64,000 nt of DNA from an uncultured Bacteroidales bacterium (GCA_905234755.1 CAJOIT010000003.1:605331-669330); one strand, 5' to 3'; numbered from the stretch's first letter, positions 1 through 8,608 are shown. Notes: generated from the sequence alone by a model not told the origin. Numbers and translations: made by a program.

Positions 1-123
1 GTATTTATGGATGGAAACGGTTGCAATGCTATGACGATAGTCGGCTACTGCAAGTCGCTGTTGCGAGAAGATGGTGAGAATGTTGTTTTCAAGAATATCA
101 ATGACTATGGAGAGGTGTATTGA
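1..123 (+). CDS. C-terminal fragment of an unknown phage protein
   Basis: The reading frame is open from base 1 and stops with TGA at 121-123, leaving the last 40 residues of a gene that begins outside the window. The fragment ends ...FKNINDYGEVY and shows no motif I recognise. It overlaps the start region of the next gene, as is common in the tightly packed operon that follows. No function can be given. Confidence 0.5.
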   Translation, partial: VFMDGNGCNAMTIVGYCKSLLREDGENVVFKNINDYGEVY

Positions 124-379
124 TTGTGCAAGGGTTAAGCGATGTCCGTACTCTGGCGGACACAGCCAGTTGGCTTGTCCTGATTTCGTCAGGAAGAACA
201 GGAAAGTTGGCGAGGGCAAGATGGTGCGCTATGTCGCAATGTTCAACGGACAGAAGTACGAATTGAAAATACAGACATCGTGTGATGGATGTTGCTTCAA
301 TGGTAACTGCACACCGGCACAACAGTCTGTATGCATGGAGTATGACGGAAGAGTTTTTAAAAAGATGGAGGACAAATAG
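107..379 (+). CDS. small cysteine-rich phage protein
   Basis: A 90-residue protein of unknown function. It has an N-terminal Cys cluster (MERCIDCARVKRC, then a further Cys) and a second cluster CDGCC...C...C near residues 60-78, so two small zinc-binding folds are possible. ATG codons at 71, 101 and 107 are all in frame; I chose 107 because the protein then begins directly with the first Cys motif, but no strong ribosome site decides it. The gene abuts the next one. An internal ATG at 221 could make a shorter form with only the second cluster. Confidence 0.55.
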   Translation: MERCIDCARVKRCPYSGGHSQLACPDFVRKNRKVGEGKMVRYVAMFNGQKYELKIQTSCDGCCFNGNCTPAQQSVCMEYDGRVFKKMEDK

Positions 380-766
380 ATGAGTGAACAGGAAAGAGAG
401 TATAACAGATTGAGAGGAGAACTCAACAAACTGCTGTCAAGCAGAAGCGTAAGGAAGCCACTGGCACAGCTCGTTCCTACGGAGACTATACTGAAAATGG
501 CAGGAAACGGATATTCCAAGGGGTTTGTGCTGATATCGCTTGCCTTCTCCTACTTCGAGAATGCGCTTGACATTGTAGAAACGATTGGATTCACAAACCT
601 AGCAATAAGCAAGGCTAACAATCTGATGGAAGACGCTTTCGATGCGTTCTGGAAGACATTGTGTACGCAGTTGCACCTGACGAAAGAACAACTGGCGCAG
701 TTGTCGCAGGATTGTGACAAATACAGGACTCCTATAGACAGATTACTTGACGATAAGGAGCAATAG
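380..766 (+). CDS. hypothetical phage protein, helical
   Basis: A 128-residue protein that starts directly after the stop of the previous gene, so the two are probably translationally coupled. It looks wholly helical: a charged N-terminus, a hydrophobic centre (GFVLISLAFSYFENALDIV) and a charged C-terminus rich in Leu and Gln. I do not recognise the family. It belongs to the operon that leads to the DNA methyltransferase. Confidence 0.6.
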   Translation: MSEQEREYNRLRGELNKLLSSRSVRKPLAQLVPTETILKMAGNGYSKGFVLISLAFSYFENALDIVETIGFTNLAISKANNLMEDAFDAFWKTLCTQLHLTKEQLAQLSQDCDKYRTPIDRLLDDKEQ

Positions 767-769
767 TTT

Positions 770-1012
770 ATGACAAAGACAAAGCAGATAGAGCAGCATT
801 TGAGCACCTACGGCAGTATAACCTGCTGGCAGGCTATAGAGAAGTACGGAATACGCTCGCTATCGTCGATAGTTCACAAGTTGCGTGCGCGTGGTGTCCA
901 GATAAAGTCCGAATGGACGGACCTCCCTGACGGAGATACAGGAACCAGTTCGAGGCAGGTGCGCTATGTGTATAGAAATGTTGATGACAGGCAGTTGAGG
1001 CTGTTCGATTAA
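770..1012 (+). CDS. winged-helix / HTH-like small protein
   Basis: An 80-residue protein. Residues 1-46 (TKTKQIEQHL...CWQAIEKYGI..LSSIVHKLRARG) look like the helix-turn-helix fold found in small phage proteins of the HTH_39 type, in which a Trp-Gln-Ala helix precedes the recognition helix. The tail ends DRQLRLFD, a hydrophobic C-terminal peptide that could be a clamp- or partner-binding tail. It lies 16 nt before the methyltransferase and could regulate this operon, which is inference. Confidence 0.55.
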   Translation: MTKTKQIEQHLSTYGSITCWQAIEKYGIRSLSSIVHKLRARGVQIKSEWTDLPDGDTGTSSRQVRYVYRNVDDRQLRLFD

Positions 1013-1028
1013 ACGAAAGGATAAAGAC

Positions 1029-2630
1029 ATGGGAAAAGAAGATATTAAATTGCTATATGTTGACCTCTTCTGTGGAGCAGGAGGAACAACGACAGGTGTG
1101 GAATCTGCCAGAATTGATGGACGGAAGTGCGCAACGGTTGTTGCTTGTGTCAATCACGATCCGAACGCGATTGCTTCACACGCTGCCAACCATAGCGAAG
1201 CATTACATTTCACGGAAGATATAAGAACTCTCGATGTTGCACCATTGGTTGCCCATCTTGAACAATGCAAGCTTCATTATCCAGAAGCTAAGGTTGTTTT
1301 ATGGGCAAGCCTGGAATGTACCAATTTCAGCAGAGCAAAAGGTGGAAAGCCACGCGATGCCGACAGCCGCACATTGGCCGAACATTTGTTCCGTTACATC
1401 GAGGCTCTTAACCCAGACTATATAGAGATTGAAAATGTGGAGGAATTTATGTGCTGGGGAGATATGGACGAAAACGGCAAACCTTTGAGCAAACGCAAAG
1501 GAACTTCATATATACGCTGGTGCAACAAGGTAAAGGGTTATGGATATACCTACGACTGGAGAATCCTTAATGCTGCTGACTTTGGCGCATATACTTCGCG
1601 AAAGAGGTTCTTCGGGCAGTTCGCAAAGATGGGACTGCCACATTCGTTTCCTGAACCGACACATTGCAAGAACGGTTATTATGGCGAAGGTTTGTTTTCT
1701 TATCATCTTGAAAAGTGGAAACCAGTTCGTGATGTTCTAGATCTGCATGACGAGGGCGAAAGCATATTCAAAAGAACCAAACCGCTATGTGAGAAAACAC
1801 TCGAAAGGATATACGCCGGACTTGTGAAGTTTGTGGCCAATGGCGATGAATCGTTTATCGTCAAGTACAATTCCACCAATCAGAAGACTGGCAAGTATAA
1901 TCCGCCGTCTATCAATGAGCCGTCTCCGACTGTTGCATGCCAGAATCGTCTGGCGGTGGCGTTCATTAGCAAGCAGTTCAGCGGGCACCCATCAAGCAAG
2001 AACCAGAGTATAAATCAGCCGGCAGGTGCGATAACTACAAAAGACCACCACGCATTTGTTACAGCATATTACGGACACGGAAACAACCATAGCATAGATA
2101 GTCCGGCTCCAGTAGTTACGACAAAAGACAGGTTGGCGATTGTGAATCCGAAATTTATCGTAAACGAGTATGGCAATAGCGGTAATGGTAATAGTATAGA
2201 TAGTGTTTGCCCTGCAATTACAACAAGGCCGAAGCAGAAGGTTGTTTCTGCATTTCTGATGAATCCTCAGTTTCAGTCCAAAGGCGGTTCCATTGGTAAG
2301 CCTTGTTTTACTCTTATAGCAAGAATGGACAAGATGCCGCCTTGCCTTGTGACAACAGAAAGTGGTGAGTTTGCTATACGGTTCGATGAAACCGATTCGC
2401 CTATGATACGCAAAATTAAGCAGTTCATGGTGTCTTATGGCATAATCGACATTAAGATGCGTATGCTGAAAGTTAGCGAGTTGAAACTAATTATGGGATT
2501 TCCGAAAGACTATGTTCTGATTGGTACGCAGTCGGAACAGAAAAAATTCATAGGAAACGCGGTTGAAGTAAATATGAGCCGTGTCTTGTGTGAATCTTTA
2601 TATACAAGGCTCAATTGTGCTATAAACTAA
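1029..2630 (+). CDS. DNA cytosine-5 methyltransferase
   Basis: A 533-residue C5 methyltransferase transferring a methyl group from S-adenosylmethionine to cytosine in DNA. Motif I is VDLFCGAGG (residues 11-19). The catalytic motif IV reads SLECTNFS (94-101), so Cys97 is present but the usual Pro before it is Glu. Motif VI is ENV (135-137), motif VIII is TSRKRFFG, and motifs IX-X end in GNAV near the C-terminus. Between VIII and IX the target-recognition part (about 280-425) holds repeated segments of the form SID.P.P.VTTKDR. It may protect phage DNA from host restriction, or supply 5-methylcytosine for the glycosyltransferases at 28144-29732. The start has AAAGGATAAAGAC upstream. Confidence 0.9.
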   Translation: MGKEDIKLLYVDLFCGAGGTTTGVESARIDGRKCATVVACVNHDPNAIASHAANHSEALHFTEDIRTLDVAPLVAHLEQCKLHYPEAKVVLWASLECTNFSRAKGGKPRDADSRTLAEHLFRYIEALNPDYIEIENVEEFMCWGDMDENGKPLSKRKGTSYIRWCNKVKGYGYTYDWRILNAADFGAYTSRKRFFGQFAKMGLPHSFPEPTHCKNGYYGEGLFSYHLEKWKPVRDVLDLHDEGESIFKRTKPLCEKTLERIYAGLVKFVANGDESFIVKYNSTNQKTGKYNPPSINEPSPTVACQNRLAVAFISKQFSGHPSSKNQSINQPAGAITTKDHHAFVTAYYGHGNNHSIDSPAPVVTTKDRLAIVNPKFIVNEYGNSGNGNSIDSVCPAITTRPKQKVVSAFLMNPQFQSKGGSIGKPCFTLIARMDKMPPCLVTTESGEFAIRFDETDSPMIRKIKQFMVSYGIIDIKMRMLKVSELKLIMGFPKDYVLIGTQSEQKKFIGNAVEVNMSRVLCESLYTRLNCAIN

Positions 2631-2668
2631 ATGATTTCAAACAATATTAGCGAGAAAGGATAAATGTT

Positions 2669-2890
2669 ATGGACTTTAACAATGTGATAAGTGACAATTA
2701 CGGAAATAGCCGTCTGTGCGTAGGCAACTACAACAAGCAGAGGAAGGTTGTGCATATCGAAATGGAAGCATTTCAGTACCCTGCAGAGGTGCTGGAGGCT
2801 CTTCCCGGTCAGTATGATTGTGATGTAATCCTTACAATCCACAGCCGTATGAACAGGAAAAATTTTACTGGCAATGGAAAAGACGAATAG
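2669..2890 (+). CDS. hypothetical phage protein
   Basis: A 73-residue protein of unknown function that follows the methyltransferase by 38 nt. An AAAGGATAA ribosome site precedes the ATG. The sequence looks like a small alpha/beta fold (VVHIEMEAFQYPAEVLEALPG) with no catalytic motif. It overlaps the next gene by 17 nt in another frame. Confidence 0.55.
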   Translation: MDFNNVISDNYGNSRLCVGNYNKQRKVVHIEMEAFQYPAEVLEALPGQYDCDVILTIHSRMNRKNFTGNGKDE

Positions 2891-3146
2891 GCAGTTGGAT
2901 CTGTTTTCAGATTTCGATGAGCAGCAGTTCTATAGTCGCAGGTGGGGTATGTTGCAGTTCTTTCCTACAAAGAGCGACAAATGGTCTGACTGCTGTAAGC
3001 ATTGCCTGTTGTGGAAGCGCAAGGACGAGCAGACAGACGACGATGAATGTCTGTTTGCTCCCTGCAATGCCGATGAAAGAACAGACCAGAAGAACGGATA
3101 TTATGCCATCCATCGGATGCCAAATGTTAAGCAGATTGTATTATGA
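2874..3146 (+). CDS. small cysteine-rich phage protein
   Basis: A 90-residue protein overlapping both neighbours. A central CCKHC...C...C pattern (residues 40-64) suggests one metal-binding knuckle. The N-terminal RQLDLFSDF resembles the QLDLF-type peptides that end or begin many phage proteins and could be a docking motif. No function recognised. It belongs to the same Cys-rich class as 107-379, 19898-20041, 20049-20210 and 40198-40377. Confidence 0.5.
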   Translation: MEKTNRQLDLFSDFDEQQFYSRRWGMLQFFPTKSDKWSDCCKHCLLWKRKDEQTDDDECLFAPCNADERTDQKNGYYAIHRMPNVKQIVL

Positions 3147-3433
3147 AACTGGCATATAGGAAAGGAATGTACTATTGTATTAGCGACAAGCAAGGTCCCT
3201 ATGACGGAGGTTTTATGCGTATAGATATAATGGGATTGTGCGGCAATATGGTAAGCGATAGTTTTATGTATGTTAATTCGAGGATTAACGACGAGACTGT
3301 TATTGAGATTACTGATGCCCAATTTAATGCTTTGCTTGTAGGATTCAAAAAGATACAAAAAATGATGGAATTGCAGCGTCAGACTATTGATGCTCTGTTT
3401 AATGAAAAACAAAAGAAATTTAAAAAAGAATAA
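3143..3433 (+). CDS. hypothetical phage protein
   Basis: A 96-residue protein of unknown function whose ATG overlaps the stop of the previous gene. The first 60 residues look beta-rich and the last 35 form a charged helix (LVGFKKIQKMMELQRQTIDALFNEKQKKFKKE). It is followed immediately by the PD-(D/E)XK-like gene at 3435. Confidence 0.5.
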   Translation: MKLAYRKGMYYCISDKQGPYDGGFMRIDIMGLCGNMVSDSFMYVNSRINDETVIEITDAQFNALLVGFKKIQKMMELQRQTIDALFNEKQKKFKKE

Positions 3434-3434
3434 T

Positions 3435-3947
3435 ATGGATACAAGGTTGAATATTAGGCAAATCCAAAAGATTGTAATTAAGTATATAGATAGAAGAAAC
3501 GATTGTATAGTAGTTCCAAATTTGTCGTTTGGGTTGCTTAATCACGAAGCGGACCTGGCAATCATAAATAAGTCGAATAGGCTTACAGAAATTGAAATAA
3601 AGAGGTCTTATTCGGACTTAAAGGCGGACTTCTCAAAGGAAGTGTTTCATAAGGATGAAAAGGTTTGTAATTTTTACTTTGCATTACCAATTTCCATACG
3701 CCAAAAGGCGGAAGAGTTATTTCAAGGCGAATATAAAAAACTGGCCGACTTATACGGCGATTTGTGTTTAGCGGCAAATAGACCAGCAGTCCTGTATTAT
3801 GATGACGATGGCGGTATTGTCTGGAATGAACGCAATAGTTATGTCTATAATGGTCGCAGGTTGTTCTTAGAGGAAGTCGCTAAATGTGCTCGATTGATGT
3901 CATTGCGTTATTGGAAACTTGTTGATACGATAACCCCTGAAAATTAG
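3435..3947 (+). CDS. PD-(D/E)XK nuclease-like protein (MmcB-like)
   Basis: A 170-residue protein. Residues 35-55 (HEADLAIINKSNRLTEIEIK) match the D...ExK core of PD-(D/E)XK nucleases, with Asp before a beta hairpin and E-I-K after it. The layout resembles the MmcB / VRR-like DNA-repair nucleases. I use the ATG at 3435, directly after the stop of the previous gene; a longer frame from 3387 would overlap that gene. It is the last gene before the promoter at 3977, so it closes the left operon. Substrate unknown. Confidence 0.6.
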   Translation: MDTRLNIRQIQKIVIKYIDRRNDCIVVPNLSFGLLNHEADLAIINKSNRLTEIEIKRSYSDLKADFSKEVFHKDEKVCNFYFALPISIRQKAEELFQGEYKKLADLYGDLCLAANRPAVLYYDDDGGIVWNERNSYVYNGRRLFLEEVAKCARLMSLRYWKLVDTITPEN

Positions 3948-3976
3948 GATTTTGAGCTGAAAAAATATTAAAAATA

Positions 3977-4010
3977 TTTTTGCAAAATCAAATATTTATA
4001 TTACTTTTAC
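3977..4010 (+). promoter_or_regulatory. family A phage promoter, copy 1
   Basis: A -33 box TTTTTG (3977-3982), 19 nt, and a -7 box TACTTTTAC (4002-4010) fit the Bacteroidota sigma-factor pattern. The block is almost identical to blocks at 10948-10981 and 25563-25596, including the palindrome AAAAATATTTTT across the -33 box and the core CAAATATTTATATTAC. It drives 4054-6864. Confidence 0.8.
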
Positions 4011-4053
4011 ATCAAATATAAACAAGTAATGAATTTAAAGAAAGGACAAAGAG

Positions 4054-4206
4054 ATGGAAGTAATTTTTAAAGCATCAAATCCTATGAGGATGGATTGGGA
4101 AAAGGGTGAGTTCGTAGAAATCAAACCGACTATATTGGAAGTCGGCCAGAGAGTATATGGAGAATTAGGTTTCGCATTTAACGACAGCGGAGTGTTCTAT
4201 GTCTAG
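4054..4206 (+). CDS. 50-residue hypothetical phage protein
   Basis: A short frame (MEVIFKASNPMRMDWEK...) that starts after a clear AAAGGAC ribosome site, 44 nt downstream of the -7 box of promoter A1, and ends 17 nt before the next start. Position as first gene of the operon and the ribosome site support it; no motif is visible. Confidence 0.5.
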   Translation: MEVIFKASNPMRMDWEKGEFVEIKPTILEVGQRVYGELGFAFNDSGVFYV

Positions 4207-4223
4207 AAAAGGGAGTGCAGTTG

Positions 4224-5186
4224 ATGGTGGAAGATGGAGGTCGGAATAGGTTTGCCAACTGGGAGTGCAAGCATGATGACAGACCGTATTCAAAGAAGTT
4301 CGGAATCGGGTACTATTATGACGACAGCGAAGACGGCAAGTCGTACAGGATGTCGGCAGACGAACTGCAAAGGCTCTATCAGAACTGCAAGGCGCAGGAA
4401 GAAAAAGAAAAGCAGGAAGAGATTGAGAGACAGCGCCAGAGAGATATACACTGCGAGGAACTGAAAAAGAAGTATAGTTACCTGAAACTCAATCCACAGA
4501 CCACTAAGGAACGGACTGACAATGTAAGGTTGTTTTTGAAGAGGCGTTTCCCAGACATTAAGTTTTCGGTGAGAAAGGAGAGCTGTGATACATTACAGGT
4601 TTCATACGAAGATGGATTGATTGAAAAAAAGGTTAGTCCGGCTGTTCGTCTGTGGCAGGATTCCCATAGTGACTTTACTGGCGACTATTGGGATTATGAT
4701 CCGTCAGACTTCAATACGCTATTTGGCGGATTCTCATATACTTTTGTAAGTAGAGGATTTTCCGACAAGACAATGCAGAAAGTAGTGGATGTGCTGAAAT
4801 CAGTAAAAAATGAGCGTGGCGTTGACTCTGAAAAATACGACAGGACAACCATATATAAGGCAGCGGAAAGACTTGGCGCGGATGCTGACGGGTTGAGCCT
4901 TGACAGATTTGACGAGTATGATGAGCACAATGCCGCAATGACGATTCTATACCACCTTGATATTGTCGAGGAGAAGCAAGAAAAGAAATGCGACTGCACC
5001 GAAGTTCAAGGAATAAAGATATTTGACTATTCGGACAAGGCGATTGCCGTAATAGGCGATACAAGAAGCATAAAGGACACCTTGAAAAGCCTTGGTGGAA
5101 GATTCAATGCAAGGTTGAGTTGCGGAGCTGGATGGATATTCAGCAAGAGAATGGAAGATAAGGTTAGAAATGTTTTGTTAAATTAA
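4224..5186 (+). CDS. LPD29-type polyvalent protein
   Basis: A 320-residue protein. After an N-terminal part with a charged coiled coil (about 60-85, KEKQEEIERQRQRD) comes a central domain (about 95-185: FLKRRFPDIKFSVRKES...YWDYDPSDFNTLFGGFSYTFVSRGFS) that looks like LPD29, a module of large polyvalent proteins of phages and conjugative elements. The C-terminus (from about 265) has the pattern KSLGGRFNARLSCGAGWIFSK, common at the ends of mobile-element proteins. I use ATG 4224 because GGGAG lies 9 nt upstream; a GTG at 4215 is possible. It is followed by PcfK and PcfJ. Such proteins may act early after DNA entry, which is inference. Confidence 0.65.
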   Translation: MVEDGGRNRFANWECKHDDRPYSKKFGIGYYYDDSEDGKSYRMSADELQRLYQNCKAQEEKEKQEEIERQRQRDIHCEELKKKYSYLKLNPQTTKERTDNVRLFLKRRFPDIKFSVRKESCDTLQVSYEDGLIEKKVSPAVRLWQDSHSDFTGDYWDYDPSDFNTLFGGFSYTFVSRGFSDKTMQKVVDVLKSVKNERGVDSEKYDRTTIYKAAERLGADADGLSLDRFDEYDEHNAAMTILYHLDIVEEKQEKKCDCTEVQGIKIFDYSDKAIAVIGDTRSIKDTLKSLGGRFNARLSCGAGWIFSKRMEDKVRNVLLN

Positions 5187-5192
5187 ATAGTT

Positions 5193-5609
5193 ATGAATAA
5201 GTGTTCAGAAAATTTTGAAAAGGCAATCAAGTTCTATCTTGACAATCGTGCAAAGACCGACAAGCTGTTTGCGGAAAAGTACTCGAACGAAAAGAAGTCA
5301 GTAAAAGAATGTTGCATGTTCATTCTCAATGAGGTGCAAAAGTCTGGTTGCAATGGCTTCACAGACGACGAGGTGTTTGGTATGGCTGTGCATTATTATG
5401 ACGAGGACAATCTTGGAGAAATCAAGGATATCAGCTGCAGGGTAGTTGTAAATCATGTTGTAGAGTTGACTCCAGAAGAAAAGCAAAAGGCTAAAGACGA
5501 GGCCATTAAGAAAGCGCAGGAAGATGCTTACAAGCAGATGACAGCCAAGAAGTCACAGAAGAAGAGTAGTAATGAAGATTGTCAGCAAGGTGTGTTAAGT
5601 TTGTTCTGA
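5193..5609 (+). CDS. PcfK-like protein
   Basis: A 138-residue protein matching the PcfK family by its conserved centre (SGCNGFTDDEVFGMAVHYYDEDNLGEI) and its position directly before a PcfJ-like gene. The C-terminus is a long Lys/Gln-rich coiled coil (about 92-128) ending in GVLSLF. PcfK was named on the enterococcal conjugative plasmid pCF10; its biochemical role is not established. In Bacteroidota the pair is common on phages and conjugative elements. Confidence 0.75.
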   Translation: MNKCSENFEKAIKFYLDNRAKTDKLFAEKYSNEKKSVKECCMFILNEVQKSGCNGFTDDEVFGMAVHYYDEDNLGEIKDISCRVVVNHVVELTPEEKQKAKDEAIKKAQEDAYKQMTAKKSQKKSSNEDCQQGVLSLF

Positions 5610-5610
5610 T

Positions 5611-6864
5611 ATGAAACCGAGGACAAAAGTACAGCGGGAGGTAATGAGTTTGGTTCCCAAACTCACTCCCATTAGTGAACGGCAGAAAAGGTACGCAGGA
5701 AAGCACCTTTTCAGTCACGTAGCCTACAGGAACGGTTCTGTAGTGTATTGTATGACTTGCGGTAAACGATTGTCCGAAAGCGAAATACAAAATCATAAGT
5801 GTAGTTCGTGCGACAACCAGATTGAAGTCATTGACAGCAAAACAAGGAAGATAAGGGATGCTGGCTATTATGCTATAGTAAGCAAGTGCAGGAACTATCA
5901 GGTAGTCAGGTATTTCTATGTGAAAAGGTTGTGTGTCAGGAAAAGTACGGCAAACTACGAGTTCCACGAAGTGGCGCAGGAATGGTTTAATGAAAAGTCG
6001 TATTGTATAGTATCGAGGCTTGCAACTCCATTGTCGTATAACACCATTTATAGCCTGTGGTCAGATATGGAGGTAAGAAAGAAATTGTATGTGGCGGAAC
6101 AGATTACCTATCCCAAAATGAACTTGATACCCATACTCAAAAGGAACATAGGCTGTTTTGTAAAGGAAGCTGCAACATTGAAGACTACTCCAGTAAGTAC
6201 TATGTTCTACAATGTGATGAATGAACCGCATGCAGAAACTTTGCTCAAGGCTGGTCAGTTCAATTTGCTCGATGCGTACAGAGAAGACCACAAGTTCATC
6301 AATGACCACTGGGGAACAATTAAGATATGCATAAGGAACGGATATGTAGTTGAGGATTTTGCATTGTGGAAAGACACCATAAGGGCGATGGAGTTCTGTG
6401 GACAGGATTTGCTTAACAGAAAGAATGTATGTCCTGACAACCTGTCGCAGGCGCACGATTTGTGGGTTGCAAGAAAAGAAAAGTTAGAGGACAGAGCCGA
6501 GTACGAAAGGAAGAAGGAAGATATTAAGAAGTATGAAAACCAATACCATAAGGCGAAGAAGAAATGGCTCGGCATTGTTATTGTCAATGGAGATATGCGT
6601 ATTAGCGTACTGAACAGCGTAAAAGAGATTTTCGAGGAAGGACAGGCAATGCACCATTGCGTATATGCCATGGAGTACTACAAAAAGAAGAACTCGCTGA
6701 TTATGTCGGTAACAAATAGTGCAGGGCGCGTGGCTACAGTAGAATATTCGCTAAAGTCCGGCAAGGTTCTGCAATGCAGAGGTTTGTGCAACAAGGAACC
6801 AGAAGACTATGACAAAATAATCTCCACTATTGAGTGCAACAGACAGTTGTTCAAAAGTGCTTGA
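5611..6864 (+). CDS. PcfJ-like protein
   Basis: A 417-residue PcfJ-family protein. Near the N-terminus is a zinc knuckle of the form CMTC...C..C (about 49-73). The family core lies at about 325-410 and includes ISVLNSVKEIFEEGQAMHHC and a following YS...GKVLQCRG segment. It forms an operon with PcfK (2 nt gap). Its last codons overlap the -33 box of the next promoter (6857). Function in phages is unknown. Confidence 0.75.
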   Translation: MKPRTKVQREVMSLVPKLTPISERQKRYAGKHLFSHVAYRNGSVVYCMTCGKRLSESEIQNHKCSSCDNQIEVIDSKTRKIRDAGYYAIVSKCRNYQVVRYFYVKRLCVRKSTANYEFHEVAQEWFNEKSYCIVSRLATPLSYNTIYSLWSDMEVRKKLYVAEQITYPKMNLIPILKRNIGCFVKEAATLKTTPVSTMFYNVMNEPHAETLLKAGQFNLLDAYREDHKFINDHWGTIKICIRNGYVVEDFALWKDTIRAMEFCGQDLLNRKNVCPDNLSQAHDLWVARKEKLEDRAEYERKKEDIKKYENQYHKAKKKWLGIVIVNGDMRISVLNSVKEIFEEGQAMHHCVYAMEYYKKKNSLIMSVTNSAGRVATVEYSLKSGKVLQCRGLCNKEPEDYDKIISTIECNRQLFKSA

Positions 6865-6891
6865 TAGTTAAACATTGCGATGTTAGTTTTG
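6857..6891 (+). promoter_or_regulatory. family B phage promoter with inverted repeat, copy 1
   Basis: GTGCTTG (6857-6863) serves as -33 box and TAGTTTTG (6884-6891) as -7 box, with 27 nt between their first bases. The spacer holds TTAAACA, so a GTGYTT...AAACA inverted repeat covers the -33 region. It lies inside the end of the PcfJ gene and drives the portal gene with a leader of about 13 nt. Confidence 0.75.
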
Positions 6892-6909
6892 TTGCAAAAT
6901 TTTAGAAAA

Positions 6910-8292
6910 ATGGCAATTGAAGATTACGTTGATTTTAGTAAGCCTGATTCCGAGGTTATTGCAGCGTTGAAGCAGAAGGATGTCAAGGTAAGACCCTGGT
7001 CGTCCATACTTGAGGAGTACGACAGCAAGCGCCACGACATTATGAACCGAGAAAAGAGGAAGGACAGAAAACTGTCAGGTGGCAAGTTCGAAGAGGTGTC
7101 GAGGATTCGTCTTGACTTTGAAAAACTGATAGCGCAGAGGATGACGGAGTTCATGTTTGCTCTGCCTGTGAATAGGATATACACAGGGATTGACGGTGAC
7201 GAGACGAAGCAGAAGATTGCCAATGCCATTGAGAAGATTTTTGTCAAGAACAGGATTGACCGCGTAAACTTGAAGCGTGCCAAGGAGTTCTTTTCTGCTT
7301 GTGAGATATGTACGCAGTGGATTCCTGTTGACAAGAAGCACAGCGAGTATGGTTTTCCTGCATCTAAGAAACTTCGAGTAAGGACTTATTCGCCTATGTC
7401 TGGCTACAATCTATATCCGCTATTTGACGAATATGATGATATGATAGCTATGTCCATTGAGTACACGTCAACTAAACGCACAGACAAGTCCATTACTTAT
7501 TTGGAAACATATACGGCTGACAAGCATTACAAGTTTGAGAACGGAGTAAAAGTTGATGAATTGGAAAATCCAATTGGTAAAATTCCGTTCATATATGCAT
7601 ATCGCCCAAACCCTATATGGGATGGCGTTCAGCACCTTATCAATGAACTGGAGTTTACTCTGTCGCGTAACTCCGATGTTATTGCCTATAACTCTGCACC
7701 TATGATTAAGGTTGTCGGTGACCTTATTGGTCAGGATGATAAGGATATGGCGAAGCGTATTCTCCGTGTCAGTAGCGGTGGTGATGTGTCTTATGTCTCA
7801 TGGTCGCAGTCAACGCAGGCCGTGCAGGACCAATTCAATATGCTTCTGCGCCTTATATGGATGCTGATGCAATTGCCAGACCTGTCATTCGAGAATATCA
7901 AGGGGCTTGGTGCTGTGTCTGGCGAGGCAAGGAAGACATTGTTGACGGATGCGCATTTGAAAGTCGGTGACGAGAAAGGCGATTTCCTTGAGTTCTTCGA
8001 TAGGGAGACAAATGTTGTCAAGGCATTTCTAAAGGAACTTAATCCGAATTGGGCGGAACTAATTGACGACATCGAAGTGGAGCATGTCATAAGTCCGTTC
8101 ATACAGAATGATGAAGCTGCCGAAGTTCAGAAGTGGTTGAGTGCAAATGGCGGAAAGCCGTTGGTTAGCCATATCGATTCAATCAAGATGGCAGGCTTCT
8201 CGTCGAATCCGCAGGAAACCTACGAGCAGATACAGAAGGAGGAGAAAGAAACAGGAATGGCAGCACTAAAAGGTCTTGCAGATGAGTTCTAA
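6910..8292 (+). CDS. phage portal protein (SPP1 gp6-like)
   Basis: A 460-residue protein with the overall pattern of SPP1-type portals, the dodecameric ring through which DNA enters the head: an N-terminal wing, a central region with NPIWDGVQHLINELEFTLSRNSDVIAYNSAP, and a clip/stem part ending in a helical region. I use ATG 6910 and not the upstream in-frame ATG at 6880, because the latter lies within promoter B1. It is the only portal in the window and is far from the capsid genes (40664 on), which is unusual. Confidence 0.85.
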   Translation: MAIEDYVDFSKPDSEVIAALKQKDVKVRPWSSILEEYDSKRHDIMNREKRKDRKLSGGKFEEVSRIRLDFEKLIAQRMTEFMFALPVNRIYTGIDGDETKQKIANAIEKIFVKNRIDRVNLKRAKEFFSACEICTQWIPVDKKHSEYGFPASKKLRVRTYSPMSGYNLYPLFDEYDDMIAMSIEYTSTKRTDKSITYLETYTADKHYKFENGVKVDELENPIGKIPFIYAYRPNPIWDGVQHLINELEFTLSRNSDVIAYNSAPMIKVVGDLIGQDDKDMAKRILRVSSGGDVSYVSWSQSTQAVQDQFNMLLRLIWMLMQLPDLSFENIKGLGAVSGEARKTLLTDAHLKVGDEKGDFLEFFDRETNVVKAFLKELNPNWAELIDDIEVEHVISPFIQNDEAAEVQKWLSANGGKPLVSHIDSIKMAGFSSNPQETYEQIQKEEKETGMAALKGLADEF

Positions 8293-8533
8293 ACAAAGAA
8301 AATATAGAAAGCCTCAGTATAAGCAATTAAATTTTATTGAGTTGTTTCCCGAGATAAAAAAGGATTATGTTCCTTTACAATTGGAAGAAATTGAGTATAA
8401 AGAGTCAGAACTTGAAAAAATGATTCGTAGCATTGGAACAGAACCTATTGATGATTATTACCGCTATTACGGTAAATATATTGAAGATAAATCAAAATTA
8501 ACTGATAGGCAACGTGCTTTAATACAAATGTAA
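8282..8533 (+). CDS. small protein overlapping the portal gene
   Basis: An 83-residue, Lys/Tyr-rich protein (MSSKQRKYRKPQYKQLNFIELFP...) whose ATG overlaps the last codons of the portal gene, so it is likely translationally coupled. It is clearly more AT-rich than the portal gene, a sign of separate origin. No family recognised. Candidates include a head-assembly factor or an immunity partner of the MuF nuclease; neither can be shown. Confidence 0.55.
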   Translation: MSSKQRKYRKPQYKQLNFIELFPEIKKDYVPLQLEEIEYKESELEKMIRSIGTEPIDDYYRYYGKYIEDKSKLTDRQRALIQM

Positions 8534-8608
8534 ATGGTAAGAAATTGTTATAACATAATGAAAACGGATTGATTCATACTTGTTCATTCATAATATTTAT
8601 TTAGTTTG

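Noticed and set aside
5506..5967. 153-residue minus-strand frame at the PcfK/PcfJ junction
   Set aside because: It overlaps two convincing genes on the other strand and has no recognisable motif.
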